Shown one piece after another: positions 15,751 through 26,011 of a stretch of 39,930 nt of DNA; positions within the stretch are counted from its first letter, which is position 1, and each line of letters opens with the position of its first letter. The DNA comes from Aliarcobacter sp. (GTDB lineage Bacteria; Campylobacterota; Campylobacteria; Campylobacterales; Arcobacteraceae): assembly GCA_028703945.1 (NCBI GenBank), contig JAQVLW010000015.1, forward strand, positions 1 to 39,930, read 5' to 3'. Position numbers and translations under genes: made by a program. Under the pieces are notes generated by a model. It saw nothing but the letters and a program-made list of their open reading frames with translations, was not told where the DNA came from and searched no databases.

Positions 15751-18068
15751 TAATTACTAGAAGTTGGTTAGAAGAATTTATTGATATTTCAAAAATTCCG
15801 ACAGATGATATTTGTAAAACTTTAAATGCAATTGGTTTTGAAGTTGATAGTTTAGAAAGAATTTCAATTGCTCCTAAAGTCGTAATTGGAAAAGTTTTAG
15901 AAAAAGAAAAACATCCAGATGCTGATAAATTAAATATCTGTCAAGTAGATTTAGGAACACATCAAGTTCAAATAGTTTGTGGTGCTAAAAATGTTGAAGT
16001 TGGACAATTTGTACCAGTTGCCACAGTAGGTTGTGATTTAGGAAATGATTTTATTATTAAAGAAGCAAAATTAAGAGGTGTTGAATCAAATGGAATGATT
16101 TGTTCTGCAACTGAACTTGGACTTCCAAAATTAAATGATGGAATATTAGAACTTGATGATTCTATTGGCGAATTAGTTTTAGGAAAAGAGTTAAAAGAAT
16201 ATTCAAAACTAAATGATGACATTATTGAAATTGGGTTAACTGCAAATAGAGGTGATTGTTTAAGTATAAATGGAATCGTAAGAGAATTAAGTGCATTTTA
16301 TTCAATTGTGTTAATTGAATGTGATAAAAAAATTAATTACAATAAATTGGGTATTGGTCAACTTTTAGAAATAGAATGTGATAAGCATATTGATTCATCT
16401 TTGTCTTTTATAGTTATTGATTTTTCAGATTTTAAACTAAATGTTTTACAAAAATTAAGAACTGCAATAATTGGTAAATTTCAAGAAAATAACGATGTAA
16501 AAAATATTTTAACTTATACTACACACACAACAGGTGTAATTTTAAATGCATATTCAAAAGAAAAAACTATAAAAGGTGAAAATCTTAATATTATGTATAT
16601 TAAAAAGGATGAATTAGGATTTGATAATATTTATGGAACAGAACAATTAAGTAAAATTTGTGTTGAACATAATGAAATAGATACGAATGATACAAATTTT
16701 ATTATTGAAGCTTCATATATTAATCCTGAATTAATATCAAAAAAAGTTTTTGATGCAAAAATAAAAACTGGAGAAGTTTATTATAAAGCTTCAAGAGGAA
16801 GTGAACCAAATATTGATTATGGAATAAATTATCTTTCAACTTTAGTTTCTAAGTCTGGAGCTTCTATTTATGGCGGTTGCGAAACTTTTGTGGAAGATAA
16901 AGAAAAATTAACTTTAGATATAAGTGTAAATAAAATTAATGCTATTATTGGTCAAGAAATACCTAAAATTGAGATTGAAAGAATTCTTGTTTCATTAGGT
17001 TTTGTGGTTAAAGATATTGGTAGTATTTTAGTTATTAAAGTGCCTTATTATAGACATGACATAAAAAATATTGCAGATATTACTGAAGAAATTGTAAGAA
17101 TAATTGGAATTGATAATATCATTGCTAAACCTTTACAAATTGATGAAGTAAATAGAGTTAATAAAACTTCTAATGACTTAATCAAAAAAAATAAATTAAG
17201 ATTTAAAGCAATAGAAAATGGGTTTTATGAAACATTAACTTATGTATTTTCTTCAAAAGAAAACTTAGAAAAATATAATTTTAGAACAGTAAAAGATGAA
17301 TTAGAATTAATAAATCCAATAGTTAAAGAGTTAAATACATATAGAACTACAATTTTATTAAATTTAGTAGAAGCTTGTGCAAACAACTTCAAAGTTGGTG
17401 GGAAATCAACTGCATTTTTTGAAATAGGAACTATTTTTGATGAAAATAGAGCAGAGAGTAAAAAAATATCATTTATTCAATCAGGTTCATCTGAACTTGA
17501 AGATTTTACAAATGCTGGAAAACCAAAAAATATTGATTTCTTTTCTTTTTCAAAAAAAATCTTAAATACAATTGGAAAATTTGATTTAGAACCAATGACT
17601 CAAATAGATAATTTATTTATTCATCCATATCAAAATGCAAATGTATTAATAGATGGAAAAGTAGTTGGATATATTTGTAAACTACATCCGAGTGTTTGTA
17701 CAGATTTTGATTTAAATGATACATTTATCGCTGAAATTGATTTTGAAGCAATTAAAAATGATATTATAAAGACCGGTTCATATTCAAAATTTCAATCATC
17801 AAAAAAAGACTTAACAATTATTGTCCCAAAATCTTTAGAATACAAAGAGATTAAAAAAGTAATAAATTCTTTAAGTAATTCAAATATTAAACAATTTAAT
17901 TTAATTGATATTTATCATGATGAGAAGCTGGGCGAAAATGAAAGTTTAACCATAAGATTTGTTCTTCAAAATGATGAAAAAACAATGGAAGAAGAAGATA
18001 TTACAACAACTATGAATTCAATTCTAGACGCACTAAATAATAAATTATCAATTGGTTTAAGACAGTAA
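15747..18068 (+). CDS. pheT: Phenylalanine--tRNA ligase beta subunit
   Basis: Beta subunit of PheRS, 773 residues. Domains in order: a tRNA-binding OB fold (about 44-150, with [13 protein letters not shown] and VCGAKN), the B3/B4 region (about 200-345), the B5 domain (about 395-465), the catalytic-like core ([17 protein letters not shown] and following), and a C-terminal anticodon-binding domain (about 680-773, [13 protein letters not shown]). The B3/B4 editing region is eroded. Where E. coli has GQPMHAFD, this protein has GVILNAYS (263-270), with Asn267 in place of the editing His. The glycine-rich MGGIFGG loop has no recognisable counterpart. What I recall of Campylobacter PheT looks similar, so this may be a lineage trait. 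Confidence 0.95.
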   Translation: MIITRSWLEEFIDISKIPTDDICKTLNAIGFEVDSLERISIAPKVVIGKVLEKEKHPDADKLNICQVDLGTHQVQIVCGAKNVEVGQFVPVATVGCDLGNDFIIKEAKLRGVESNGMICSATELGLPKLNDGILELDDSIGELVLGKELKEYSKLNDDIIEIGLTANRGDCLSINGIVRELSAFYSIVLIECDKKINYNKLGIGQLLEIECDKHIDSSLSFIVIDFSDFKLNVLQKLRTAIIGKFQENNDVKNILTYTTHTTGVILNAYSKEKTIKGENLNIMYIKKDELGFDNIYGTEQLSKICVEHNEIDTNDTNFIIEASYINPELISKKVFDAKIKTGEVYYKASRGSEPNIDYGINYLSTLVSKSGASIYGGCETFVEDKEKLTLDISVNKINAIIGQEIPKIEIERILVSLGFVVKDIGSILVIKVPYYRHDIKNIADITEEIVRIIGIDNIIAKPLQIDEVNRVNKTSNDLIKKNKLRFKAIENGFYETLTYVFSSKENLEKYNFRTVKDELELINPIVKELNTYRTTILLNLVEACANNFKVGGKSTAFFEIGTIFDENRAESKKISFIQSGSSELEDFTNAGKPKNIDFFSFSKKILNTIGKFDLEPMTQIDNLFIHPYQNANVLIDGKVVGYICKLHPSVCTDFDLNDTFIAEIDFEAIKNDIIKTGSYSKFQSSKKDLTIIVPKSLEYKEIKKVINSLSNSNIKQFNLIDIYHDEKLGENESLTIRFVLQNDEKTMEEEDITTTMNSILDALNNKLSIGLRQ

Positions 18069-18082
18069 TCAAAAGGAAAAAA

Positions 18083-19363
18083 GTGGAAAAATTTACTATA
18101 AAAAAATTAACAAAAGCATTTGATATAGAAATAGATTCAATTGCAAGTGATAAATCAATATCTCACAGATGTGCAATGTTTTCACTTTTTTCAAATCAAA
18201 CTTCGTACATAAAAAATTATTTAACAGCAGAAGATACATTAAATACTTTAAGTATAGTAGAACAATTAGGCGCAACTATTAAAAGGGATGGGTCAAGTGT
18301 AGAAATCACACCAACTCCAATTTTATCTGAACCATCTGATGTTCTTGATTGTGGAAACTCAGGAACTGCAATGAGATTATTTTGTGGTTTGTTGGCTTCA
18401 ATTGATGGTGCATTTACACTAACAGGTGATAAATACTTAAGAAATAGACCAATGAAAAGAGTTGCTGATCCACTGAGAAGCATAGGTGCTTTAATTGATG
18501 GAAGAGAAAATGGGAATAAAGCTCCGTTGTTTATTAGAGGAGTAAAGGAATTAGAACCATTTATTTATCACTCTCCAGTTGATTCTGCCCAAGTTAAATC
18601 TGCAATGATTTTAGCAGCTCTTAGAGCAAATGGAATCTCAAAATATAAAGAAAATGAACTTACTCGTGACCATACGGAGCGAATGTTAAAAGGTATGGGA
18701 GCAACTCTTGAAAATGATAGTGAAGGTTTTATAAATATTTATCCTTTAACTGGACATTTAAAACCTTTAAATATTACAGTTCCAACCGATCCATCTTCAG
18801 CATTTTTCTTTGCACTTGCAGCTGCAATTACTAAAAATGCAAGAGTTTTAATTAAAAATGTAACTTTAAATCCAACGAGAATTGAAGCTTATCAAGTTCT
18901 AAAAAAAATGGGTGTAATTGTAAACTTTGTCGAAAAAGAGAATATTTACGAACCAATTGGAGATATAGAAGTTATTAATAATGAATTAAATGGCGTTGAA
19001 GTTAGTGGAAATATTTCATGGTTAATAGATGAACTTCCTGCTTTGTCAATCGCAATGAGTTTAGCAAATGGAAAATCAAAAGTTTCAAATGCTAAAGAAT
19101 TAAGAGTAAAAGAGTCAGATAGAATTTCAAGTGTTGTAAATAACTTAAAACTTTGTGGTGTAACATACACAGAATTTGAAGATGGTTATGAAATAACTGG
19201 AGGAACTATTCAAAAAGCAGTAATAAATTCTCATGGTGATCATAGAATTGCCATGAGTTTTGCAATAGCTGGACTTAATAGTGATATGGAAATTGAAGAT
19301 ACTCAATGTATAGATACTTCTTTCCCAAATTTTAAAGAAATACTAGACTCTTTATATAAATAA
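18083..19363 (+). CDS. aroA: 3-phosphoshikimate 1-carboxyvinyltransferase (EPSP synthase)
   Basis: Sixth step of the shikimate pathway: shikimate 3-phosphate plus PEP gives EPSP. The 426-residue protein has SDKSISHR near residue 22, [30 protein letters not shown] and the C-terminal [13 protein letters not shown]. The start is GTG with an aaaagga Shine-Dalgarno, 14 bases after pheT. ispH follows 11 bases later. Pairing with ispH and rpsA downstream is a conserved order in this phylum and recalls the aroA-rpsA neighbourhood of enterobacteria. Confidence 0.96.
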   Translation: MEKFTIKKLTKAFDIEIDSIASDKSISHRCAMFSLFSNQTSYIKNYLTAEDTLNTLSIVEQLGATIKRDGSSVEITPTPILSEPSDVLDCGNSGTAMRLFCGLLASIDGAFTLTGDKYLRNRPMKRVADPLRSIGALIDGRENGNKAPLFIRGVKELEPFIYHSPVDSAQVKSAMILAALRANGISKYKENELTRDHTERMLKGMGATLENDSEGFINIYPLTGHLKPLNITVPTDPSSAFFFALAAAITKNARVLIKNVTLNPTRIEAYQVLKKMGVIVNFVEKENIYEPIGDIEVINNELNGVEVSGNISWLIDELPALSIAMSLANGKSKVSNAKELRVKESDRISSVVNNLKLCGVTYTEFEDGYEITGGTIQKAVINSHGDHRIAMSFAIAGLNSDMEIEDTQCIDTSFPNFKEILDSLYK

Positions 19364-19374
19364 AGGCAATTTAA

Positions 19375-20211
19375 ATGAAAGTAAAACTAGCATCAAACTA
19401 TGGATTTTGCTTTGGCGTAAAAAGAGCAATAAAAATAGCAGAAGATTACGATAATTCGGCAACAATGGGTCCACTTATTCATAATCAAGACGAAATAAAT
19501 AGATTAAAGAATGATTTTAATGTAGGATTGTATACAAAATTAAGTGATGTAAAAGATAATGATACAGTTATTATTAGAACTCATGGTATTCCAAAAAATG
19601 ATTTAAAACATTTAAGAACATTAAATGCAAAAATCATAAATGCAACTTGTCCCTTTGTTACAACTCCTCAACAAATAGTTAAAAAAATGTCTACAGAAGG
19701 ATATTCTATTCTCATTTTTGGGGATGCAGATCATCCTGAAGTTAAGGGGGTACAATCTTATGCAGAAAGTCAAGATGATGTTCATATTGTATTAGAACCC
19801 TCTGATTTAGAAAACACTATTTTTAAAAATAATAAAATCGCAACCGTTGCACAAACAACGAAAAAAAAAGAAAAATATCTTGAAATAGTTAATTATTTAA
19901 TTCTGAAAAATAAAGAAGTTAGAGTTTTTAATACAATTTGTGATGCAACATTTGAAAATCAAGACGCAGCAAGAGAACTTTCAAAAGAGGTTGATATTAT
20001 GATTGTAATTGGTGGAAAAAACTCATCAAATACAAAACAATTACACTCTATTTGTTTAGAAAATTGTCCTGATTCTTACTTAATTGAGAACCAAACGGAA
20101 CTAGATACTCATTGGTTTTTAGATAAAAAACTATGTGGAGTAACAGCAGGTGCTAGTACACCTGATTGGATAATACAGCAAGTTGTAGACAAAATAGAAT
20201 CAGTTAACTAA
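19375..20211 (+). CDS. ispH: 4-hydroxy-3-methylbut-2-enyl diphosphate reductase
   Basis: Last enzyme of the MEP isoprenoid pathway, making IPP and DMAPP with an iron-sulfur cluster. The 278-residue protein has the three cluster cysteines C12 (YGFCFGVKRA), C92 (NATCPFV) and C189 (NTICDAT), plus substrate histidines H36 (LIHN), H70 (RTHG) and H120 (DHPEVKG). The end TAGASTPDWIIQQV is family-typical. It is stand-alone, not fused to S1 as in some Clostridia, although the S1 gene is its next neighbour. Confidence 0.96.
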   Translation: MKVKLASNYGFCFGVKRAIKIAEDYDNSATMGPLIHNQDEINRLKNDFNVGLYTKLSDVKDNDTVIIRTHGIPKNDLKHLRTLNAKIINATCPFVTTPQQIVKKMSTEGYSILIFGDADHPEVKGVQSYAESQDDVHIVLEPSDLENTIFKNNKIATVAQTTKKKEKYLEIVNYLILKNKEVRVFNTICDATFENQDAARELSKEVDIMIVIGGKNSSNTKQLHSICLENCPDSYLIENQTELDTHWFLDKKLCGVTAGASTPDWIIQQVVDKIESVN

Positions 20212-20233
20212 GAGTTTTTAAGCCAATTTTGTG

Positions 20234-20239
20234 TATAAT
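20234..20239 (+). promoter_or_regulatory. -10 box for rpsA-serA-efp
   Basis: TATAAT directly preceded by TG (ttttgtgTATAATcgtc), 40 bases before the rpsA ATG, with a gaagga Shine-Dalgarno. Confidence 0.65.
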
Positions 20240-20278
20240 CGTCCCATTTAATAAAACTGGTAAATATGAAGGAATAAA

Positions 20279-21931
20279 ATGGGTATCGAAGATATTGATT
20301 TAGGTGAAGACTTTGATTTTGAGCAAATGCTTAATGAGTCTTTCGAGAATGCAGAAAATAACTCTGTAGTTGATGGTGTAATTGTTGAAATTAATAGCGA
20401 AAGAGTTTTAGTTGATGTTGGTCAAAAGATTGAAGGTCAATTAAATATTTCAGAAATTACAATTGGTGGTGAAGTTAAATACAAAGTTGGTGACACAATT
20501 CCTGTTATGTTAATGGGAAGCAGAGGTGAAAGACCAAGCATTTCACATAAAAAAGTTTTACAAAAAGAAAAATTTGATACTTTTGTAAAAACTCATGGTG
20601 AAAATGTAGAAGATGTAACTATTGAAGGTAAAATCGTTTCTGTTAAACAAAGAGGTGGTTTTATAATCGAAGATGCTGATGGTTGTGAATATTTCATGCC
20701 TATGGCACAATCATACTTAAAAGCTATTGGAGCTGTTGGTAAAACAGTAAAAGCAAAAGTTATTAAAGTAAATAAAGCACAAAATTCAATTATTGTTTCA
20801 AGAAAAAAATTAATTGAAGAATCAAAAGCTGTAAAAGACAATAAAGTAACTGAAATTTTAGACAATAAAGAGCCAGTTATTGGAACTATCAAAAAAATTA
20901 CTTCTTATGGAATGTTTGTAGATTTAGGTGGAATTGATGGTTTAGTAAACTATAATGAAATCTCATACAAAGGTCCTGTAAATCCTGCAAATTATTACAA
21001 CGAAGGTGATGAAGTTTCTGTTGTAGTTTTATCTTATGACAAAACAAAACAACATTTATCATTATCTATCAAAGCTGCACTTTCTAATCCTTGGGAAGAA
21101 ATCAAAGATGAATTAGAAGTAGGTGACACTATTACAGTTACTGTTTCGAATTTTGAATCTTATGGTGCATTTGTTGATTTAGGAAATGATATTGAAGGTT
21201 TATTACATATTTCAGAAATTTCATGGAATAAAAACTTAAAAAATCCAAAAGAACTTTTAACAATTGGTGAAGAAATTAATGTTGAAGTTATTGAATTAAA
21301 TATTGAACAAAAAAGATTAAGAGTTTCTTTAAAAAATCTTCAAGAAAAACCTTTTGCAAAATTCACAAATGAACATAAAATTGGTGATGTAATTAAAGGT
21401 AAAATTGCTACATTAACTGATTTTGGTGCTTTTGTTAGCATTGGTGATGTTGATGGTTTATTACATAATGAAGAAGCTTCATGGGAACCAAATGCAAAAT
21501 GTAAAACACTTTATAAAAAAGGTGATGAAGTTGAAGTTAGAATTATTAAAATAGATAAAGAAAAAGAAAATATTTCATTATCAATTAAAGAAATTGCTGA
21601 TTCTCCTGCAAAAAAATTCCAAGATGCATATAAAATTGGTGATATTGTAAAAGGAATTGTTAAAGATGCAAAAGAATTTGGAATCTTTATAAAACTTGAA
21701 AACAATCTTGATGGTTTAATTAGAAATGAAGATTTTGGTCCATTAAAAGCTGATGAAGTTAAAAATGGTGATGAAATTGAAGCTGTTGTTGTAAACATTG
21801 ATACTAAGAAAAATAGAGTTAGATTATCTGTTAGAAGATTAGAGCAACAACAAGAAAGAGAAGTTTTAAAATCTGTAAATGATGATTCATCTATGACATT
21901 AGGTGATATTATTAAAGACCAAATGAAATAA
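20279..21931 (+). CDS. rpsA: 30S ribosomal protein S1
   Basis: S1 binds mRNA on the 30S subunit and helps initiation on structured leaders. The 550-residue protein contains six S1 (OB-fold) repeats. They are recognisable by VDGVIVEINSERVLVDVG, IEGKIVSVKQRGGF, IGTIKKITSYGMFVDLG, ITVTVSNFESYGAFVDLG, IKGKIATLTDFGAFVSIG and VKGIVKDAKEFGIFIKL. Repeats 3-6 are the most regular, ending in SLSIK- or RVSLK-type strands. An acidic N-terminal tail (about 1-30) precedes repeat 1. serA follows 14 bases later with only a weak Shine-Dalgarno (aggat), so read-through into serA and efp is likely. Confidence 0.95.
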   Translation: MGIEDIDLGEDFDFEQMLNESFENAENNSVVDGVIVEINSERVLVDVGQKIEGQLNISEITIGGEVKYKVGDTIPVMLMGSRGERPSISHKKVLQKEKFDTFVKTHGENVEDVTIEGKIVSVKQRGGFIIEDADGCEYFMPMAQSYLKAIGAVGKTVKAKVIKVNKAQNSIIVSRKKLIEESKAVKDNKVTEILDNKEPVIGTIKKITSYGMFVDLGGIDGLVNYNEISYKGPVNPANYYNEGDEVSVVVLSYDKTKQHLSLSIKAALSNPWEEIKDELEVGDTITVTVSNFESYGAFVDLGNDIEGLLHISEISWNKNLKNPKELLTIGEEINVEVIELNIEQKRLRVSLKNLQEKPFAKFTNEHKIGDVIKGKIATLTDFGAFVSIGDVDGLLHNEEASWEPNAKCKTLYKKGDEVEVRIIKIDKEKENISLSIKEIADSPAKKFQDAYKIGDIVKGIVKDAKEFGIFIKLENNLDGLIRNEDFGPLKADEVKNGDEIEAVVVNIDTKKNRVRLSVRRLEQQQEREVLKSVNDDSSMTLGDIIKDQMK

Positions 21932-21945
21932 TAGGATTTATTTAA

Positions 21946-23529
21946 ATGAGTAAACATACAATTGTAGTTTGTGACCATATACATGAAGCTGGTTTACAAA
22001 TTCTTCAAAATACTGAAGATATAAATTATGTATATGCAGCAGATGTAAATAAAACAGAATTATTAAATATTATCAAAGATGCACATGTTGCAATTACTAG
22101 ATCATCAACTGATGTTGATGAGAAGTTTTTAAATGCAGCTGTTAATTTAAAAGCAATCATTAGAGCTGGTGTTGGTTATGATAACGTTGATATTGAAGGA
22201 TGTAGTAAAAGGGGGATAATCGCAATGAATGTCCCAACTGCAAACACAATAGCAGCAGTTGAATTAACTATGACTCACATGTTATCTTGTATGAGAAAAT
22301 TTCCTTATGCTCATAATCAATTAAAAATTGACAGAGTTTGGAAAAGAGAAGATTGGTATGGTAATGAACTTTATGGTAAAAAACTAGGTGTTATTGGTTT
22401 TGGAAATATAGGTCATAGAGTAGCACTTAGAGCTAAATCATTTGAAATGGACGTAATCGCTTACGATCCATATATTCCTTCAACTAAAGCAACTGATTTA
22501 GGTATTAAGTACACAACTAATTTTGACGATATTTTATCATGCGATATTATTACCATTCATACGCCAAAAAATAAAGAAACAATCAATATGATTAGTTTTG
22601 AAGAAATTGCAAAAATGAAAGATGGTGTAGTTTTAATTAACTGCGCAAGAGGTGGATTATACAATGAAGATGCATTAGTAGAAAACCTAAAATCTGGGAA
22701 AATTGCGATGGCAGGAATAGATGTATTTATCAAAGAACCTGCAACTAGTCATCCTTTATTAGATTTACCAAATGTAACTGTAACTGCTCATTTAGGAGCA
22801 AATACAAAAGAATCTCAAAGAGAAATCTCTGTTCAAGCTGCAAATAATGCAATTGAATCAGCACGAGGAATTGCATATCCAAATGCTTTAAATTTACCAA
22901 TTGATGAAAGTAAAATTCCATCATTTGTAAAACCATATATTGAACTTACTCAAAAAATGGCATTTTTAATTGCACAATTAAGTAAAAGTGAAATTAGATC
23001 AATTAATATTTCAGCAGAAGGTCAAGTTTCTGAATACTTAGATTCATTACAAACTTTTGCAACAGTTGGAGTTTTATCGGTATCTTCAGGTGATGAAGTA
23101 AACTATGTAAATGCTAACTTTATTGCAAAAGAAAAAGGTATAGAACTAACTACATCTGGATTATCTAATCATAGTGGCTACCAAAATAAAGTTTCTATTA
23201 AAATTACTACACCAACTGGTGTAAAAACAATTTCAGGAACTGTATTTAATGAAGATGTACAAAGAATTGTTGAAATTAATGGCTTCTCTTTAGATATTGA
23301 ACCAAAAGGTAAAATGATTGTTATGAGAAACAATGATGTACCAGGTGTAATTGGTGAAGTTGGAAAAATCTTAGGTAATAGCAATATTAATATTGCTGAC
23401 TTTAGACTTTCAAGGGGAAAAGATGGTGCATTAGCTGTCATTCTTGTTGATGAAAAAGTTAATTCAGATATATTAAAAAAACTTGATAATTTAGAAGCTG
23501 CAATTGCAGTTGCATACGCAGAAATATAA
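21946..23529 (+). CDS. serA: D-3-phosphoglycerate dehydrogenase
   Basis: First step of serine synthesis, oxidising 3-phosphoglycerate with NAD. The 527-residue long form has the catalytic and NAD domain (GVIGFGNIGHR at 148-158, catalytic Arg in NCARGGLYNEDAL, Glu in DVFIKEPA, His in TAHLGANTKES), an intervening domain (about 320-450), and a C-terminal ACT domain (VMRNNDVPGVIGEVGKIL onward). The ACT domain suggests serine feedback control (inference). It sits between rpsA and efp, nine bases before efp. Confidence 0.96.
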   Translation: MSKHTIVVCDHIHEAGLQILQNTEDINYVYAADVNKTELLNIIKDAHVAITRSSTDVDEKFLNAAVNLKAIIRAGVGYDNVDIEGCSKRGIIAMNVPTANTIAAVELTMTHMLSCMRKFPYAHNQLKIDRVWKREDWYGNELYGKKLGVIGFGNIGHRVALRAKSFEMDVIAYDPYIPSTKATDLGIKYTTNFDDILSCDIITIHTPKNKETINMISFEEIAKMKDGVVLINCARGGLYNEDALVENLKSGKIAMAGIDVFIKEPATSHPLLDLPNVTVTAHLGANTKESQREISVQAANNAIESARGIAYPNALNLPIDESKIPSFVKPYIELTQKMAFLIAQLSKSEIRSINISAEGQVSEYLDSLQTFATVGVLSVSSGDEVNYVNANFIAKEKGIELTTSGLSNHSGYQNKVSIKITTPTGVKTISGTVFNEDVQRIVEINGFSLDIEPKGKMIVMRNNDVPGVIGEVGKILGNSNINIADFRLSRGKDGALAVILVDEKVNSDILKKLDNLEAAIAVAYAEI

Positions 23530-23538
23530 GGAGAAACT

Positions 23539-24099
23539 ATGGCAATTGGTATGAGCGAATTAAAAAAGGGATTAAAAATTGAAGTAGATGGTGTTCCTTA
23601 TAAAATTACTGAATATCAACATGTAAAACCTGGAAAAGGTGCTGCTTTTGTTAGATGTAAAATTAAATCATTTTTAAATGGCAAAGTTATTGAAAAAACT
23701 TTCCATGCTGGTGATAAATGTGAAGTTCCAAACTTACAACAAAAACAAATGCAATTTTTATATGATGATGGTGAGTTATTACAATTTATGGATAATATAA
23801 CTTATGAACAAGAAGGTTTAACTTATGATCAAGTTGGAGAAGCATTCGATTGGATTATTGATGGTATGTCTTGTGATATGATGTATTACAATGGAAAAGC
23901 TATCACTGTTGAGCCTCCAATGGTTGTAGAATTAAAAATTGTAGAAACACCACCAAACTATAAGGGTGATTCTCAAGGTGGTAGAAAACCTGCTACTTTA
24001 GAATCAGGTGCTGTTGTACAAATTCCTTTCCATATCCTTGAAGGTGACATTATTAAATGTGACACAAGAACTGGGGAATATTTAGAAAAAGTAAAATAG
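23539..24099 (+). CDS. efp: Elongation factor P
   Basis: EF-P relieves ribosome stalling at polyproline stretches. The 186-residue three-domain protein has the KOW-like domain I with the loop [13 protein letters not shown]33 is the residue equivalent to the lysine modified by EpmA/EpmB in enterobacteria. Domain III ends with [12 protein letters not shown] and [12 protein letters not shown] strong aaggaga Shine-Dalgarno precedes it. No modification enzyme is nearby. A hairpin terminator overlaps the stop codon. Confidence 0.97.
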   Translation: MAIGMSELKKGLKIEVDGVPYKITEYQHVKPGKGAAFVRCKIKSFLNGKVIEKTFHAGDKCEVPNLQQKQMQFLYDDGELLQFMDNITYEQEGLTYDQVGEAFDWIIDGMSCDMMYYNGKAITVEPPMVVELKIVETPPNYKGDSQGGRKPATLESGAVVQIPFHILEGDIIKCDTRTGEYLEKVK

Positions 24100-24117
24100 T
24101 AGCTTTGCTACTATTTT
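24093..24117 (+). terminator. Bidirectional terminator between efp and ribD
   Basis: Eleven-base stem AAAATAGTAGC / GCTACTATTTT with a TTT loop, overlapping the efp TAG. It has T-rich tails on both strands (ttttattttcc on plus, tacttttt on minus), so it can serve the convergent genes. Confidence 0.8.
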
Positions 24118-24123
24118 ATTTTC

Positions 24124-25128
24124 CTATTTTCTTTTTAAAAAAACTATCTTATCATCTCCAATAAAATTTTCATGCATTATCTCAAAATCTATATCTATTT
24201 CATTTAAAGCATTATCACCATTTTTAATTTTTGGACTAATTATCAATATAATAAAATCAATTCTTTGCTTTAGTTTTTCAAGTAAATTATAAGTTCCTTC
24301 AATCATAACAAATTTATAATCTAGTAATTTAAATAAATCATCTGAAATTATTACTTTTCTATTTGCTGTTTTGAATAATGGAATACTATTATCAAAGATT
24401 TTATTTTTACTATATATAAATACATCAGGATTATTTCCTTGAATATATCTTGTATCTAAAGTTGGTCTATCAATTCTTATTGTATTTCCACCAATTACTA
24501 ATAAATCAATTTTATCTCTTAAAGCATGAACATAAGCTAATGCTCTATTTGAAGAAATTTTTCCATTCGTTGTTCCATTTAGAGTTTGAGCCATTTTGAA
24601 AAATATTGACGTTTTATTTTGCCATGATAGAAATGGTAATATTAGATTATTCCCTTCATTTTCAAGGACACCTAATGTTACTTTTATATTTTCATTTAAA
24701 AGAGTTTCTATGCCACCAGAAGCTACATTATTTGTGTCTTTTACACTTATAATAACTCTTCTAGGTTTCAACTCCTTCAAAAGATTTGCACATGCAGGCG
24801 TTTTACCAATATGATTACATGGCTCTAATGTTACATAAATATCACAATCATTGAAAAAATTATTATGATTCTTAATCAAAAACTCATGTATCTCATGTGA
24901 AGTTTGTCTTATTTTCAATACAGAATTTGGATTAAAATTTAAAAATGCAACTTTAAGTGCATTTACTTCTGCATGAGCTTGTCCTGCTTCTTTATGTGCT
25001 TCTATTGCTAAAAGCTTCCCATCTTTAACAATTACACAACCAACAGCTGGATTTGGATAAGTTAAAAGTTGATATTTCCAAGCCTCATCAATTGCTAATT
25101 TCATATAAAAATTATCATCTATTTTCAT
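24124..25128 (-). CDS. ribD: Riboflavin biosynthesis deaminase/reductase
   Basis: Bifunctional RibD: deaminates the pyrimidine made from GTP by RibA, then reduces its ribose with NADPH. The 334-residue protein has the N-terminal cytidine-deaminase-like zinc site H52AE (AHAEVNAL) with C104 and C113 (LEPCNHIGKTPAC), then a reductase domain from about residue 170 (KMAQTLNGT, VIGGNTIRIDRPTLDTR). About 27 extra residues are inserted between the two zinc-site halves (about 60-95) compared with the usual spacing; what I recall of Campylobacter RibD has a similar insert. The last strand is less conserved than the rest. A minus-strand TATACT at 25172-25177 could be its -10 box. Confidence 0.92.
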   Translation of the reverse strand: MKIDDNFYMKLAIDEAWKYQLLTYPNPAVGCVIVKDGKLLAIEAHKEAGQAHAEVNALKVAFLNFNPNSVLKIRQTSHEIHEFLIKNHNNFFNDCDIYVTLEPCNHIGKTPACANLLKELKPRRVIISVKDTNNVASGGIETLLNENIKVTLGVLENEGNNLILPFLSWQNKTSIFFKMAQTLNGTTNGKISSNRALAYVHALRDKIDLLVIGGNTIRIDRPTLDTRYIQGNNPDVFIYSKNKIFDNSIPLFKTANRKVIISDDLFKLLDYKFVMIEGTYNLLEKLKQRIDFIILIISPKIKNGDNALNEIDIDFEIMHENFIGDDKIVFLKRK

Positions 25129-25193
25129 TTTAATTCACTTATATAATTTTTTAAAGAGGTTAGTATATAGGAAGTAGTTTTAATTAGTGTTAA

Positions 25194-25220
25194 AATTAAT
25201 AGAGTAAAACTCTATTAATT
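25194..25220 (-). terminator. Terminator after rimP
   Basis: Twelve-base perfect stem AATTAATAGAGT / ACTCTATTAATT with a three-base loop. On the minus strand it is followed by TTAACACTAATTAAAAC. It lies six bases past the rimP stop and closes the long minus-strand operon. Confidence 0.7.
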
Positions 25221-25226
25221 CTTATT

Positions 25227-25655
25227 TTACCATTCGAAGTATGTAGCAGCTGCTAAAATTGAATCATAAGTAATTTCATCATCACCAAATTCTGTTTTAA
25301 CTACTATTTTTTCATTATCAGCAGAAATTAATTCACCTTTAAATATTTCCATTGCAAAGTTTTTAATTTTAACTTTTTCACCAACAGAAGCAATAAAATG
25401 ATCTTTTTTTCTAAGTTTTCTTTCAATTCCAGGAGAGCTTACTTCTAAAATATATTCTCCACCCATTGGTTCATCTACATCTAAAATAGGTGAAATCATT
25501 CTTGAAATTTCAGCACATTTATCTAAACTTATTCCATTTTCAGCAGTTATTAAAACTCTAAAAATATTTCTATCATGCTCTTTTGCATTAACAATGTCAT
25601 AAAGATTAGCACCTAAGCTTTCTACAGCTAATTTAATTGATTCTTCTAAACTCAT
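25227..25655 (-). CDS. rimP: Ribosome maturation factor RimP
   Basis: RimP helps 30S subunit assembly. The 142-residue protein begins [20 protein letters not shown] and carries the family motif [15 protein letters not shown], followed by a C-terminal Sm-like domain (about 75-142). Its ATG overlaps the rbfA stop (ATGA). It is the last gene of the infB-rbfA-rimP end of the operon, a grouping found across bacteria, though in enterobacteria rimP is first. Confidence 0.93.
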   Translation of the reverse strand: MSLEESIKLAVESLGANLYDIVNAKEHDRNIFRVLITAENGISLDKCAEISRMISPILDVDEPMGGEYILEVSSPGIERKLRKKDHFIASVGEKVKIKNFAMEIFKGELISADNEKIVVKTEFGDDEITYDSILAAATYFEW

Positions 25656-26011
25656 TCTTCTTCACTCTTTGTTTTTCTAATTTTAGCAAATAATGCTTCA
25701 ATATTTTTTGACTTTTCTAAAGATGTATCATTTAAAAAAGTAAAGTTTGGACATTTATACCAACCCGTACTTGCTAATATATGAGTTCTTATTCTTCCAT
25801 TTGCTTTATTTAATAAAGCAATAATCTCTTTTATCGCATCTTTTTCATAATCAGAACCATCAAAATAAACGATAGCATCATATTTACCATTTTTACAGTT
25901 AACTGCCGTAATGGGTAAAGAATTAATTCTCGTATCCACTAAATTTGATAGTGCTTCTGGAATTAATTCCATTAATAACGATTCTGTTCTTTGTAAATTA
26001 ATACTTTTCAT
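25652..26011 (-). CDS. rbfA: Ribosome-binding factor A
   Basis: Cold-shock-type 30S maturation factor that binds 16S rRNA. The 119-residue KH-fold protein begins [21 protein letters not shown], followed by [25 protein letters not shown] and a helix ending in RIRTHI. This pattern (start helix, D-x-R, strand, then helix) matches RbfA. The start overlaps the infB stop by one base (TAATG), pointing to coupled translation. Confidence 0.88.
   Translation of the reverse strand: MKSINLQRTESLLMELIPEALSNLVDTRINSLPITAVNCKNGKYDAIVYFDGSDYEKDAIKEIIALLNKANGRIRTHILASTGWYKCPNFTFLNDTSLEKSKNIEALFAKIRKTKSEEE

Noticed and set aside
21511..21984. 157-residue open frame on the minus strand across the end of rpsA
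   Set aside because: Antisense to conserved S1 repeats; no domain or ribosome-binding site.
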